Source: Methanocella paludicola SANAE (lineage in GTDB: Archaea; Halobacteriota; Methanocellia; Methanocellales; Methanocellaceae). From it: a stretch of 64,000 bases of DNA. Location of the stretch: assembly GCF_000011005.1 (NCBI RefSeq), contig NC_013665.1, positions 806,001 to 870,000 on the forward strand. Direction: 5' to 3'. Positions 15,588-24,635 of this stretch are shown in pieces. The notes beneath the pieces were generated by a model that saw nothing but the letters and a program-made list of their open reading frames with translations, was not told the DNA's origin and ran no database searches. A program made the position numbers and the translations under genes. Numbering within the stretch: the stretch's first letter is position 1; the number at the start of each line of letters is the position of its first letter.

Positions 15588-16271
15588 ATGGCGAGAAAAG
15601 CAGCAAAGAAGGTCGACGCGTTCCGGGCCAAGAACTGGTACCAGGTACTCGCGCCGGCAGAGTTCAACCGGGCTAACATCGGCGAGACCCTCGCGGACAT
15701 GCCCGAAAAGATGATCGGCAGGATCATGGAATCCACGCTCGGTGACATCACCGGCGACTGGGCCAAGCAGAACACCAAGATGCTGTTCAGGATCGACGAG
15801 ATCGGCGGCAACAGCGCCTACACGTCCTTTATCGGCCACGAGATGACCAAGGACTACATGCGCTCGCTAGTCAAGCGCCGCACGACCAAGGTCGATGCGA
15901 ACTTAGTTGTCACGACCAAGGACGGCTACAAGCTCCGCTTAAAGCCCCTGGTCTTCACTGTCAAGAGGGCAAGGACCTCGCAGATCGAGAGTATCCGTAA
16001 GATCATGGTCGCCGTTGTCGCTTCCCGCGGTAAGGAGCTTACCTTCAATGAGCTCGTCGCGGACACCGTTAACGGCAAGGTCGCGGCCGAGATATACAAG
16101 GCGACGAAGAACATCTACCCGCTCCGCAGGGCAGAAGTCGCCAAGTCCGAGGTCGTTTTCAGGCCGGCTGTAGCTTCGTCTGCAGCGGCTGCACCCGCAG
16201 CGGCACCGGCTCCGGCACCCGCGGCCGAGGCTGCACCCGCGCCGGCTCCCGAAGAGAAGCCCAAAGAGTAA
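15588..16271 (+). CDS. rps3ae: 30S ribosomal protein S3Ae (eS1)
   Basis: The product has 227 residues and is the archaeal homologue of eukaryotic ribosomal protein S3A/eS1, a component of the small-subunit platform. Recognisable segments are KVDAFRAKNWYQVLAP at the N-terminus, KMLFRIDEIGGNSAYTSFIG (about 64-83), SLVKRRTTKVDANLVV and IRKIMVAVVASRGKELTF. An extra C-terminal tail from about residue 195 is almost pure Ala/Pro with Glu, which is longer and more biased than in most homologues. ATG 15588 has a strong Shine-Dalgarno (GAGGAG). A hairpin and T-tract follow the gene. Confidence 0.96.
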   Translation: MARKAAKKVDAFRAKNWYQVLAPAEFNRANIGETLADMPEKMIGRIMESTLGDITGDWAKQNTKMLFRIDEIGGNSAYTSFIGHEMTKDYMRSLVKRRTTKVDANLVVTTKDGYKLRLKPLVFTVKRARTSQIESIRKIMVAVVASRGKELTFNELVADTVNGKVAAEIYKATKNIYPLRRAEVAKSEVVFRPAVASSAAAAPAAAPAPAPAAEAAPAPAPEEKPKE

Positions 16272-16282
16272 GTGTGATCATG

Positions 16283-16301
16283 CCCCGTAAGGGGCTTTTT
16301 A
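16283..16301 (+). terminator. Hairpin/T-tract terminator after rps3ae
   Basis: GCCCC (16283-16287) and GGGGC (16292-16296) pair around a GTAA loop and run straight into a T-tract, 12 bases after the rps3ae stop codon. Archaeal termination needs mainly the T-tract; the hairpin makes a 3' end here likely. Confidence 0.7.
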
Positions 16302-16368
16302 AATTTTTATCCTCTTATTTCTAGCGTATTTGCTTTTTACTTTATGCAGTCCATTATTGTGTAAGGCA

Positions 16369-18705
16369 CTATTCTAAAGCGGGCAGCACGACCACGAAAC
16401 GGGCCCCCTTCGTATGATCACCAGGTACACGGTCCTCGACCCACACCTCGCCACGATAATTTTCTACGAGCGTTTTTACTATGTAGAGCCCGAGGCCCAT
16501 CCCTTTAGCACGAGGAGTACCTTTAAGGGACCGTTTGAAAAGTGTTTTCTTGGATTCTTCAGGGATGCCGGGGCCATCATCATCCACCCGGACACGGCAA
16601 CATTCTGCGCCGTCCTTTCTGGCCGTATCGAGGCTTATGGATATGCGGGCATTGTCCCCGGTATGCTTTATGGCGTTACCCACCAGGTTCGAGAACACGT
16701 CGTGCAGCAGGTCGTCCGCCCGGACAGTGCAACGCTTACAGCCGTTAAAGTTTAAGGCGACCGATTTACCGTTGGTCATCGTGTACTCACGATGCACCTC
16801 TGTCAGCACCGCGCATACGTCCACATCGTGGGCTTGCATCCGGTTATCCTGGTACTTTTGCAGCTTACGCACATTGTTGATAAGCTGAGCGCTGCGATGC
16901 AAGGCCTCCGATGCCTTATCCATGTACTCTTCCCGGGCTTCGCAGGGCACGTCCCGGGCAAGCTCAAGGTATCCCAGCGCCGCCTGGTGGATGTTGTTGA
17001 TGTCATGCCCCATCAGGTCCAGGTACAGCTCGGCCTGGGATTTAGCGGACTTCAGCTCCTCCTCGGCCAGCTTACGCTCGGTGATGTCCTCGGTGATCCC
17101 CATCAGGTACTCCAGCGCTCCGTTATGGTAGATCGGCGTAACGGTCAGGTTTACCCAGACAATGGCGCCATCTTTCCTGACATAGCGTTTTTCACTAGTT
17201 AAAGTGGACAGCTCTCCGGCCAGCATACGCTTGATGAGCCGGACCTCTGCGGCCATATCCGGCGGGTATGTAATGTCCATGGCGCTCATTTTCACAAGCT
17301 CTCCGCGGGTATAGCCGGTAATATCGCAAAACTTCTGGTTTACCCTTAAGAAACGGCCGTCTTTCCTCGCGTGCGTCATGCCGACGGCCGCCTGCTCGAA
17401 CGCAGCGCGGAAATTTTCCTCGCTCTTACGCAGCGCTTCCTCGGCCATCTTACGCTCGGTGATATCGAAGAACGTGGCTATCCCCGCAGGCTTCCCCCGG
17501 TAAACAATGCGCCCCGCATTGACCTCGACCCAGCGTATCTCGCCGCTTTTTGTAAGCAGCTTAACCTCGTACTTCTGCGGCACTGTCTCGCCCCGCTGCC
17601 GGGCCAGCCCTCGCTCCCTGACGAGCCCCTGGTCATCGGGGTGCACCACGTCCCAGAAATTCATCCGCATGAGCTCGACGGCCGTGTACCCGGTCAGGCG
17701 CACGCCGGCATCGTTGACATAAATGAAACGGTCTCCCTGGTATAGCCAGAACATGGCGGAGGACGACTCGGCCAGGACGCGGAACTTTTCCTCGCTCTCG
17801 CGCAGGGCCTCTTCCGCCTCCCGCCACCCGGTAATGTCCTGTATGGTCGACGAGAACTTGACCGGCCTGCCCGAGGGGTCCAGGATCGCCTTCCCCATGG
17901 CATGGATATGCCGTACGCTGCCGTCGGGCAGTACGATACGGTAGTCCACTTCGCGGCGTTCGGTGCTTTTTATGCCCGCCATCAGTTCGGCATCTCTTCG
18001 CTCCCGGTCCTCGGGGTGTATCCTTTCCTCGAATTCACGATAAGTATGCCTCCCGGGCGGTAAATGGAGGATCCGGAGCATGTGGTCGGAGTACGTGATC
18101 TCGCCGGTGGCCAGGTCCATCTCCCAGCTGCCTGTATCGGTAAGCGCCTGGGCTTCCGCTAGCTGCCTCTCCCTCTGCCGTAAGGACTCCTCGGCCCGTT
18201 TACGTTCAGTAATATCATTGCCCACCGACAGTATCTCGACGACGTTCCCCTGTGCATCGCGGACGGCCTTATTGGTCCACGATATCCAGACTCGCTCCCC
18301 GTCCCGGCAAATATTCTCGTTCAAATTCGTCTTATAGCATTCGGGTTGCCGCTCTATGTCCCGGATCATCGCCATCAGGTCTCTGCCGGTGCTCTCGGCT
18401 TCAGGCACAATCGTGCCTATCACGTTCCTGCCTAACACCTCGCCTGCCCGATATCCGAAAAATTTTTCCGCGAACTCGTTGAAAAATGTGAGGTTACCTT
18501 TCAGGTCCCAGCGGATGATGATGCTGTTCGCGTTCTCGACGAGGTACCGGTATTTGGCCTCGCTCTCCCGCAGGGCTTCCAGGGTGCTCTTGCATTGAGC
18601 GTTTTCGAGCGTGGCCGCTTTAGCCTTAAGCTCTTGTAGCTCGGATAGAAGCTCCTCCCTGGTCTTATCCTCGTCCTGGGTAGCGGGAGTGTGGCCTGGG
18701 CTCAT
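16369..18705 (-). CDS. Multi-PAS sensor histidine kinase
   Basis: The product is a soluble kinase of 778 residues with no membrane span. After a short coiled-coil start (ELLSELQELKAKAATLENA) there are four PAS/PAC units (about 48-170, 180-300, 303-425 and 428-550), each ending in an ITERK-like PAC motif. The phospho-acceptor box is LYLDLMGHDINNIHQAALGY (about 570), an H-box typical of methanogen kinases. The ATPase domain has the N box NLVGNAIKHTG, G1 DDDGPGIPEES and G2 GMGLGLYIV. No response regulator is adjacent. The PAS signals (redox, light or ligand) cannot be told from sequence; no heme-binding CxxCH is visible. Confidence 0.92.
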   Translation of the reverse strand: MSPGHTPATQDEDKTREELLSELQELKAKAATLENAQCKSTLEALRESEAKYRYLVENANSIIIRWDLKGNLTFFNEFAEKFFGYRAGEVLGRNVIGTIVPEAESTGRDLMAMIRDIERQPECYKTNLNENICRDGERVWISWTNKAVRDAQGNVVEILSVGNDITERKRAEESLRQRERQLAEAQALTDTGSWEMDLATGEITYSDHMLRILHLPPGRHTYREFEERIHPEDRERRDAELMAGIKSTERREVDYRIVLPDGSVRHIHAMGKAILDPSGRPVKFSSTIQDITGWREAEEALRESEEKFRVLAESSSAMFWLYQGDRFIYVNDAGVRLTGYTAVELMRMNFWDVVHPDDQGLVRERGLARQRGETVPQKYEVKLLTKSGEIRWVEVNAGRIVYRGKPAGIATFFDITERKMAEEALRKSEENFRAAFEQAAVGMTHARKDGRFLRVNQKFCDITGYTRGELVKMSAMDITYPPDMAAEVRLIKRMLAGELSTLTSEKRYVRKDGAIVWVNLTVTPIYHNGALEYLMGITEDITERKLAEEELKSAKSQAELYLDLMGHDINNIHQAALGYLELARDVPCEAREEYMDKASEALHRSAQLINNVRKLQKYQDNRMQAHDVDVCAVLTEVHREYTMTNGKSVALNFNGCKRCTVRADDLLHDVFSNLVGNAIKHTGDNARISISLDTARKDGAECCRVRVDDDGPGIPEESKKTLFKRSLKGTPRAKGMGLGLYIVKTLVENYRGEVWVEDRVPGDHTKGARFVVVLPALE

Positions 18706-18847
18706 AAGATCCTGTTAATGATGTAGATTGGTATCTAAAATGTTTATATATATTTTCAGGTGCTCCCCTCCTCCCCTGAATTAATGCTGGTGTACGAAGT
18801 TTTTCGGTATTCGGGCTCTGTGGAAGCCTCTTTTTGCTCGTATCCCT

Positions 18848-19060
18848 TCATTCCTTTATTAAAACGGCATAGGCTATGAAAATAAGCCCTACGATCGCCA
18901 CTACTGCGATCATTATCGGGGTCAGATACCAGATCGTGTAAGATATGAGCCGGAGAGTATAGGACAATGCCAGAGAGCCGGCTATGAGCAATAGGATGAG
19001 CCCCACAACGGCGAGGGCGATCCGCCTGAACGAATTGACCAGATAATCCGTGAATCCCAT
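18848..19060 (-). CDS. Small two-span membrane protein
   Basis: The protein has 70 residues: a short amphipathic N-terminus (MGFTDYLVNSFRRIALAVV) and two hydrophobic spans (about 16-33 and 46-66) separated by a short polar loop (RLISYTIWY). There are no Cys or catalytic motifs. Similar tiny membrane proteins are common in methanogens, without known function. The next 130 bases hold nothing recognisable before the inverted-repeat element at 19195. Confidence 0.65.
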   Translation of the reverse strand: MGFTDYLVNSFRRIALAVVGLILLLIAGSLALSYTLRLISYTIWYLTPIMIAVVAIVGLIFIAYAVLIKE

Positions 19061-19194
19061 GCAACGACCTTATGGCAATATGCTCCTTAGCACGAATAAT
19101 TTTTCTATCCATCGCCCACCAGTAAGCATTGTTAGATAATAAAAAATAAGACTCTTCCGCGGTTTTGGGATGAATATTTTTTTATTCTTTTCTA

Positions 19195-19512
19195 GTTATG
19201 CCGTCGTTGAGTGGTCCAACCACAGGGGCACGGAGCGCACGGGAGTTACACAGAGTTATTTTTTAATAATTTGAGACTCAGAGAGCTCGGAGGCCGGTTT
19301 ATTAGTTTGCCTGGGGCACAGAGTTTATTGAGGCTCGGTTGACCAATAAACAATAATGCGGTTTATCCTCGCCAGTGCCTCTAACTACTCCGTGCCCCGG
19401 GAATGTTATAAACCCGTCCCCTGTGCCCTCTGGGTCTCCCTTTATAAGATAACTCCGTGAAACTCAGCGCTCTCCGTGCCCCTGTGGTTGGACCACTCAA
19501 CGACGGCATAAC
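19195..19512. repeat. 318-bp inverted-repeat element, empty (MITE-like) form
   Basis: The ends are perfect inverted repeats of 41 bp, beginning GTTATGCCGTCGTTGAGTGG. The inner arms keep imperfect pairing and contain recurring words of the type CACAGGGGCACGGAG and CACAGAG. The same arms, with an 809-bp total length and a GxxExxY gene between them, occur at 52981-53789. Matching blocks include GGTTGACCAATAAAC and CCAGTGCCTCT, which are close together here but flank the gene there. No target duplication is obvious. Non-coding. Confidence 0.88.
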
Positions 19513-19601
19513 ATAAAAACGAGCGAAGGCATCAGCCAAAGCAATATATCATCCCAAAAACGCACAAGAACCAAAAATAAAATGAGTGACGGGCCCAGGA
19601 T

Positions 19602-20231
19602 TTACCTGCTCGACGGCATATCGCTCATGGAAGACATGCCCTGCTGCTCCACAAGCGTCATAATCGACGAGGGGATCCTGTCCATCACATAGATGATCCC
19701 GTTTTTGGTCTTGATGGCCTTGACGATATTGGCGTCGTCCACCATCATCCTGCCATCCGTTTTCCTGACCTCCATCGTCATTCCGTTCATCATGGTGAGC
19801 TTCTCACCATCGGTCATCTTATCGGGCGTGATCATGCCGCTCACCATGTGGCCTTTGACAAATTCTGTGGCCATCTGCCGGTCTTTCAAATTTTCCCGCA
19901 TCCTGTTTAATGTGTCCGGGCTTTCAGCTTTCAGGGCCATGTCCGAGGCGACGAACAACGTGTCCATCCCTTCGGTCCTCATAATACGGTCTAATCCTGC
20001 GGTTTTCATAATTGATGCAGCCATGCTGGTATCTTTTGTGTCCATCAAGGCGGCCATCATGTCCTTGTTGGACTGCTCTACGGGCATCGCCATGCCGCCG
20101 TGCATTTGGCCTGGCATCATGGTCGGTGACCCCATGGGGGTGCCTTGCATTTGCGCCATCGCCGGGGCAGCGAAGGTTAGCACCATCGCAAATAGCGTTA
20201 ACATCGTTGCGATCTTTCTCAGTTTATCCAA
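19602..20231 (-). CDS. Secreted Met-rich fasciclin (FAS1) domain protein
   Basis: The protein has 209 residues with a Sec signal peptide (hydrophobic core then APAMA). A Met/Gly/Pro-rich stretch (GSPTMMPGQMHGGMAMP) follows, and then one FAS1 domain: SIMKTAGLDRIMRTEGMDTLFVASDMAL, VKGHMVSGMI (the conserved H box) and KTKNGIIYVMDRI. FAS1 domains are cell-surface adhesion modules. Methionine makes up 35 of 209 residues, which is far above normal and may reflect metal binding or selection for oxidation buffering. Likely exported and loosely surface-associated. Confidence 0.88.
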   Translation of the reverse strand: MDKLRKIATMLTLFAMVLTFAAPAMAQMQGTPMGSPTMMPGQMHGGMAMPVEQSNKDMMAALMDTKDTSMAASIMKTAGLDRIMRTEGMDTLFVASDMALKAESPDTLNRMRENLKDRQMATEFVKGHMVSGMITPDKMTDGEKLTMMNGMTMEVRKTDGRMMVDDANIVKAIKTKNGIIYVMDRIPSSIMTLVEQQGMSSMSDMPSSR

Positions 20232-20296
20232 TCCATATCACCGAAGCTACGCGATGTCGGGCGGGTTTAATAGGCTAATCGACGTCTTTTTGTCGT

Positions 20297-20638
20297 TTAA
20301 TTATAACCAAATAATCTATTATATTCGATATGCGTCATAAAATCAATTACTATAACAAGGGTTGCATCCCGTTCTAAGGATTTAGCAAAATATACTAATC
20401 GCCAGTTATCGTTTATATCAATTTTAAACAAGTTGTGTAAGCAATATTCTTTTCTCAGCGATTTTGGTATTCTATCTTTAGGGATGTTCACTCCACGGTT
20501 AAACGGATTGTATTCTAATTTTTCCAAAGTCCTTTTAATGGATTTAACAAGGTCTTGATCTTGTTTTGATGTGGACCTTTTCAATGTAGCCCATTTTTCT
20601 TTAACCCCTTCGTTCGCCCACCTGAGTTCATATTTCAT
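20297..20638 (-). CDS. RelE/ParE-like toxin of a type II toxin-antitoxin pair
   Basis: The product has 113 basic residues with the RelE-like core: helices (KDQDLVKSIKRTLEKL-like sequence), PKSLRKEYCLHNLFKIDI, NDNWRLVYFAKS and a C-terminal DFMTHIEYNRLFGY that is typical of an archaeal toxin family. RelE/ParE toxins cleave ribosome-bound mRNA or act on gyrase; which applies is unknown. The gene is clearly more AT-rich than its neighbours, a sign of horizontal acquisition. It lies 85 bases after the probable antitoxin gene on the same strand. Confidence 0.8.
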   Translation of the reverse strand: MKYELRWANEGVKEKWATLKRSTSKQDQDLVKSIKRTLEKLEYNPFNRGVNIPKDRIPKSLRKEYCLHNLFKIDINDNWRLVYFAKSLERDATLVIVIDFMTHIEYNRLFGYN

Positions 20639-20723
20639 AATCGCTCTATTATATTTATATTAATGTAACTTAAGAATTACGGTAATTAAATTACGAATGA
20701 AAAAAGTGGCTTATAGTAAGAGA

Positions 20724-21011
20724 TTATTCGATTGCCAGGTCTTTTCTTAGGAGATATTTTCTGGCGATCTCCGGGTCCCAGATCCAGACAATATACCCAT
20801 CTCTATCAATGGCAATTTTATTCGACTCAAGAAGATATTCTATCGTATTTTTAAACGTCTGGTACATCATTTTCTTAGGGAGGTGTTGCCACAATGCCTT
20901 TCTCTTGTATTCTCCGCTATGTTCCCCGATAAAACACTCGACCATTCTTATGGTTTCTAATGTCGGCTGGTAAATTTGGTGTTCTCGCTCTTGAATTCTT
21001 ATCAGGCCCAA
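20724..21011 (-). CDS. Winged-helix-like protein, probable antitoxin partner
   Basis: The protein has 95 residues. The fold looks like a small winged helix (TLETIRMVECFIGEHSGEYKR with a wing-like NKIAIDRDGYIVWIWDPE). It is AT-rich and directly precedes the RelE-like toxin gene on the same strand, which is the usual place for an antitoxin. Its C-terminus (ARKYLLRKDLAIE) could be the toxin-wrapping segment. No known antitoxin family is recognised with certainty, so the assignment rests on context. Confidence 0.6.
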   Translation of the reverse strand: MGLIRIQEREHQIYQPTLETIRMVECFIGEHSGEYKRKALWQHLPKKMMYQTFKNTIEYLLESNKIAIDRDGYIVWIWDPEIARKYLLRKDLAIE

Positions 21012-21128
21012 TACACTCTGAGTTATATTAATTAATATACCTGAGCCCTATTTAAAATTTGTTATTATCAAATTTGTCATATGTTCGATATGCAGATTGA
21101 TTCAACCATTGGGCGTTGTGGGCATGGG

Positions 21129-24100
21129 CTATGTAATATCGTACTTATGCTCGCCGCCGCTATTCGTGATTATCAAAGTCTGTCCATCTACCTTCGTCCA
21201 CCCGGTATACGTCTTCCCATCCTTTAGCACGGTATAACTACCCGACTTCGGGTCCAGCTTACTTACTGTAACGCTCACAGTCCCGGCACTTCTTACCTTG
21301 AAGCTGAAACTCGTGCCACTCTTATTGAACGTAAAATAGTCGGCCCTGCCCGATAGGGTAATTATGGGGGCCCCGGCATAGCTCACATAAGATCCATTAA
21401 GGAAAGTGATCTCAGTGGCATTCCCGTTCCTCGCCCTGATGAACACCGTATCAGCATCCGTCTTATAGGAAGCGAACCACGAGGCGCCTTTCCCGGTGTA
21501 AATATAATCTATATGCCCCTGCCCTTTGACTTGTAGCGCATTCCCATTTCCGCTCACAGTAATGGCCTGTGGCACCTTCTTAGTCTCATCCGCGTATGCC
21601 GGCAGGAGGACAGTCGCCCGATACAGGGTCTTCGAGGGTGCCGAACGATAATATACAACAGGGACCAGCACTTCGGACCTCACATCAGGACCGGCAACTC
21701 TCCCTACAAGCTTAGTGACACGAATTTCCGACGATGGCACAGAGTACAGCTTCATGCCCACCGCCTGCCCGTAGGGGTTCGTCGTCGTCCAGGCGACCGA
21801 GCTTGTTTTGATGCCCGTAGCGTTCTCCTTCTTATAGGCCATCGATCGCCAGTCGTATGAGCCGGGGCCGACGGCCAGGTCCAGGTTCACGTGCCCGACT
21901 TCGCTTCCGGAGTACAGGCCGTCGCCGTTCTTATCCTCCGTCGGCGTGATGCTCAGGCTCGATGGCCGGAATATCGTCCGATATGTCCACGTTTCCATCC
22001 CTTCCAGCCGGTCCACGAGGATCATATAATCCCTGTCGGGATACAGTACAGTCCGCTCATAGTTTATGGGCGACGATAGCTTCTGGGCGGTATCGAACGT
22101 GCTTATTATCTCGGAAATGGCCGTATCCGTGTCCGCTATCACCATCCAGGGCGTCTGTGCCAGGATATTGATATCGACGGGCGTCTCGACGCCGGCCCTC
22201 GTGCCCTTAAAGATGCCCCGGGCATTGCTGTTCGCCCAGGAGGAAGCGGTGAACGGCAACCTCGGGTTCTCGATGGCTATCGTATTATGGCTCGATTCCC
22301 CGCGGCCGTAGGTCCTATCCAGGATGTTCCTGTCCTCGCCCGCATCGGCCAGCAGCAGGTCGCCGTGGCTGTAATACTCGATGCTCATCTGGTCGTGGTG
22401 CGCCGCGCTCCTCCAGCTATATGTCGGCGTGTCCTCTTCATATGTCACGAGAGACAGCCAGTCGCTGTCCGTCGTCCAGCCCTCCCGTATGACCTGGTAC
22501 ACGGAGTCGTCATCCAGGTGGCTGGAATAGGGAGGGCTGGACCTTGCTACTTTTGAATAATCGAGAGCCACCAAATAATACAGGGCATCGGGCATCTCCG
22601 TATCATAGTAAATATGGCTGGCCTCCCTGGAGTAGGGCAGCAGGTTCGAATCCTTTACGAGGTCGTCGTACTTTAAAATGTAAGAACGGTCCTGCGTGTC
22701 CAGCAGGTTCGCGATGCCCGAATGGTAGGCATATATCAGGTTCGAGTCGGTCGCCAGGTCGCCGGAATAGCCGTTGGGCAGCGAGCTCCATAGCTCTGCT
22801 GTCAGCGCTTTTTTCGCCAGCGGGTACGTATTGAGAAAGTTCTTCTGGTAATAATAGCTGTAGACCTGGGCCCACCAGGAGAGGTCATCAATATAATAGG
22901 CCCGGTAGGCGCCCATCATGTCCTTCCCGGCATCGTCGACCTCGAAGCTCAACAGGGACTGGCCATAGTCGTGCAGGCCGTCATTAACGAAGTAGTACGT
23001 CGTCGCCGCCTTGACCCAGTCAGAAGGCATGGATCTCAGCGCGAGCTTGTGGGGATTCACATAGTCGTGCAGCACGACGCCGGCGATACCTAAGGTCGGG
23101 TATGCCTGCCCCTGGAAGTCACAAAACGTGATGTAGCTCCTCTTCGTGCCGTCCCAGTTCAGGTCCCCGTACACATCGTCCGCAAGTACGGCAAGCTTAT
23201 CCCTGATGGCCTTATCGCTGTCTATATCCAGGGCCGGCTGGACCCAGTCGTAGGCGAGAGAATAGCCGAGCAGGGACATGGCCTTGAATTCCTCGGGTAT
23301 CATCGAGTTCGGTTCCTCGGGCACTTCGCCTACGTCCAGATCCAGTAATGCCTGTTTGGCCTTATCGGCGTACTTCTTATCCTTCGTGATCTGGTAGGCC
23401 AGGCCCAGGTTCATGGCGTACTGGCCCCTCGCCGATACCCAGTTGTCCGCTTCCCAGCTCGTGGCCCAGGTCGGATCGGTGAAATCCTTTGTCAAAGCGA
23501 TATTCGCTGAATCCAGGATACCTTCCTCCCAGCCGCTCCACGGCTGCGACGACCGGTATTTGTAGCCAGGCGTATTGGCGATGTCATGGAATAATAAAAA
23601 GGGGTGCGTTGTGGTCGTGACCCTCCACTGGTCGGCCTTATAATTACTCAGGACTTCCGATGCGGTCAATGCCCGGTCATAGATCCTCACGGTCGCGATG
23701 TCGCCGTCAAAATACAGGGACGACGATGGGGCGTACTTGCCGATGGTCAGGGCCATGGTGGACGGCGAAAATCCGCCGCATACGGCGGTGCTGTACTTTA
23801 CGCCATTCACGTAAAGAGTAACATTAGCGCCATTGTAAACGGCCGTGGCATGATACCAGTTTGTCTTAGTGAAGCCCGGCCTGGCGCTGACGACGACCTT
23901 TTTATGGTTGCGGTCGTAGATCAGGAACTGAAGGTCGTTATTGCTGTTGATCCACATCGTGTAGCCGTCGCCTGTGGCACCCGATGCGCTTTTGCTTACC
24001 AGCGTTTGCAAGCTGCCCGGACGCCCCGGCCTGAATAGCACTTCAACTGTCAAACCGCCAGCAGGGCTTATGCCGGGCGAATTGTTGCACTTGATATGAT

Positions 24101-24347
24101 CGTTATAGCCGTCGAATTCTCTCTCGCCGGCACCACTCGGCAACAGGTCATATAAAGCGCCGTATACTGTCCCCGGATTTCCATTATTGCTCCGGTCGGT
24201 CAACGTGCTGCCCGTATCGTTCATATCGTACCATAACATGAGCCCCGAGCTCACTAGTGACCCCGCAAAAGCGGCCTGAATTCCACAAACGGTGAACAGC
24301 AGTAAGAACGGGCAAATATACAGGACAATTTTAATGAGTAACTTCAT
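21129..24347 (-). CDS. Secreted LamG + heparinase II/III-like polysaccharide lyase
   Basis: The product has 1072 residues. A signal peptide is followed by a LamG/concanavalin-like domain (about 30-235: LMLWYDMNDTGSTLTDRSN through DGDIATVRIYDRALTASEV). Next comes an alpha/alpha-toroid (about 245-560, starting HPFLLFHDIANTPGY), then the heparinase II/III-like beta-sandwich with HHDQMSIEYYSHGDLLLAD and GESSHNTIAIE (about 640-720), and a C-terminal beta domain. Lyases of this fold cleave uronic-acid polymers by beta-elimination. The 31833-34409 gene is a paralogue without LamG. It may trim or release the uronate-containing surface glycan that the adjacent operon is predicted to make. The start is ATG 24347. 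Confidence 0.85.
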   Translation of the reverse strand: MKLLIKIVLYICPFLLLFTVCGIQAAFAGSLVSSGLMLWYDMNDTGSTLTDRSNNGNPGTVYGALYDLLPSGAGEREFDGYNDHIKCNNSPGISPAGGLTVEVLFRPGRPGSLQTLVSKSASGATGDGYTMWINSNNDLQFLIYDRNHKKVVVSARPGFTKTNWYHATAVYNGANVTLYVNGVKYSTAVCGGFSPSTMALTIGKYAPSSSLYFDGDIATVRIYDRALTASEVLSNYKADQWRVTTTTHPFLLFHDIANTPGYKYRSSQPWSGWEEGILDSANIALTKDFTDPTWATSWEADNWVSARGQYAMNLGLAYQITKDKKYADKAKQALLDLDVGEVPEEPNSMIPEEFKAMSLLGYSLAYDWVQPALDIDSDKAIRDKLAVLADDVYGDLNWDGTKRSYITFCDFQGQAYPTLGIAGVVLHDYVNPHKLALRSMPSDWVKAATTYYFVNDGLHDYGQSLLSFEVDDAGKDMMGAYRAYYIDDLSWWAQVYSYYYQKNFLNTYPLAKKALTAELWSSLPNGYSGDLATDSNLIYAYHSGIANLLDTQDRSYILKYDDLVKDSNLLPYSREASHIYYDTEMPDALYYLVALDYSKVARSSPPYSSHLDDDSVYQVIREGWTTDSDWLSLVTYEEDTPTYSWRSAAHHDQMSIEYYSHGDLLLADAGEDRNILDRTYGRGESSHNTIAIENPRLPFTASSWANSNARGIFKGTRAGVETPVDINILAQTPWMVIADTDTAISEIISTFDTAQKLSSPINYERTVLYPDRDYMILVDRLEGMETWTYRTIFRPSSLSITPTEDKNGDGLYSGSEVGHVNLDLAVGPGSYDWRSMAYKKENATGIKTSSVAWTTTNPYGQAVGMKLYSVPSSEIRVTKLVGRVAGPDVRSEVLVPVVYYRSAPSKTLYRATVLLPAYADETKKVPQAITVSGNGNALQVKGQGHIDYIYTGKGASWFASYKTDADTVFIRARNGNATEITFLNGSYVSYAGAPIITLSGRADYFTFNKSGTSFSFKVRSAGTVSVTVSKLDPKSGSYTVLKDGKTYTGWTKVDGQTLIITNSGGEHKYDIT

Positions 24348-24635
24348 TCGTTCTCCTGCTGCGCTGGCGATTACTAAACAAGCCTATGTATATACTCACG
24401 GGCCATAAATAATATTTTTGGTAGATTTTGAGCTATTTTTGTTTTATATGGCAATTTATTAGCATTTTAAAATTAGAGTGCAGACTTCCCCGTACAAAGC
24501 CAGAAAAAATACCACAAGAAATATAAGCCACAAAGACGTTTGCCGATATTTCCAGGCCATTAACGAGCTATCGAAAGATATGTTGGCCCAAGAGGAACAA
24601 ACATATATATTATTGGTAAATTTGGTTACTTAGCC

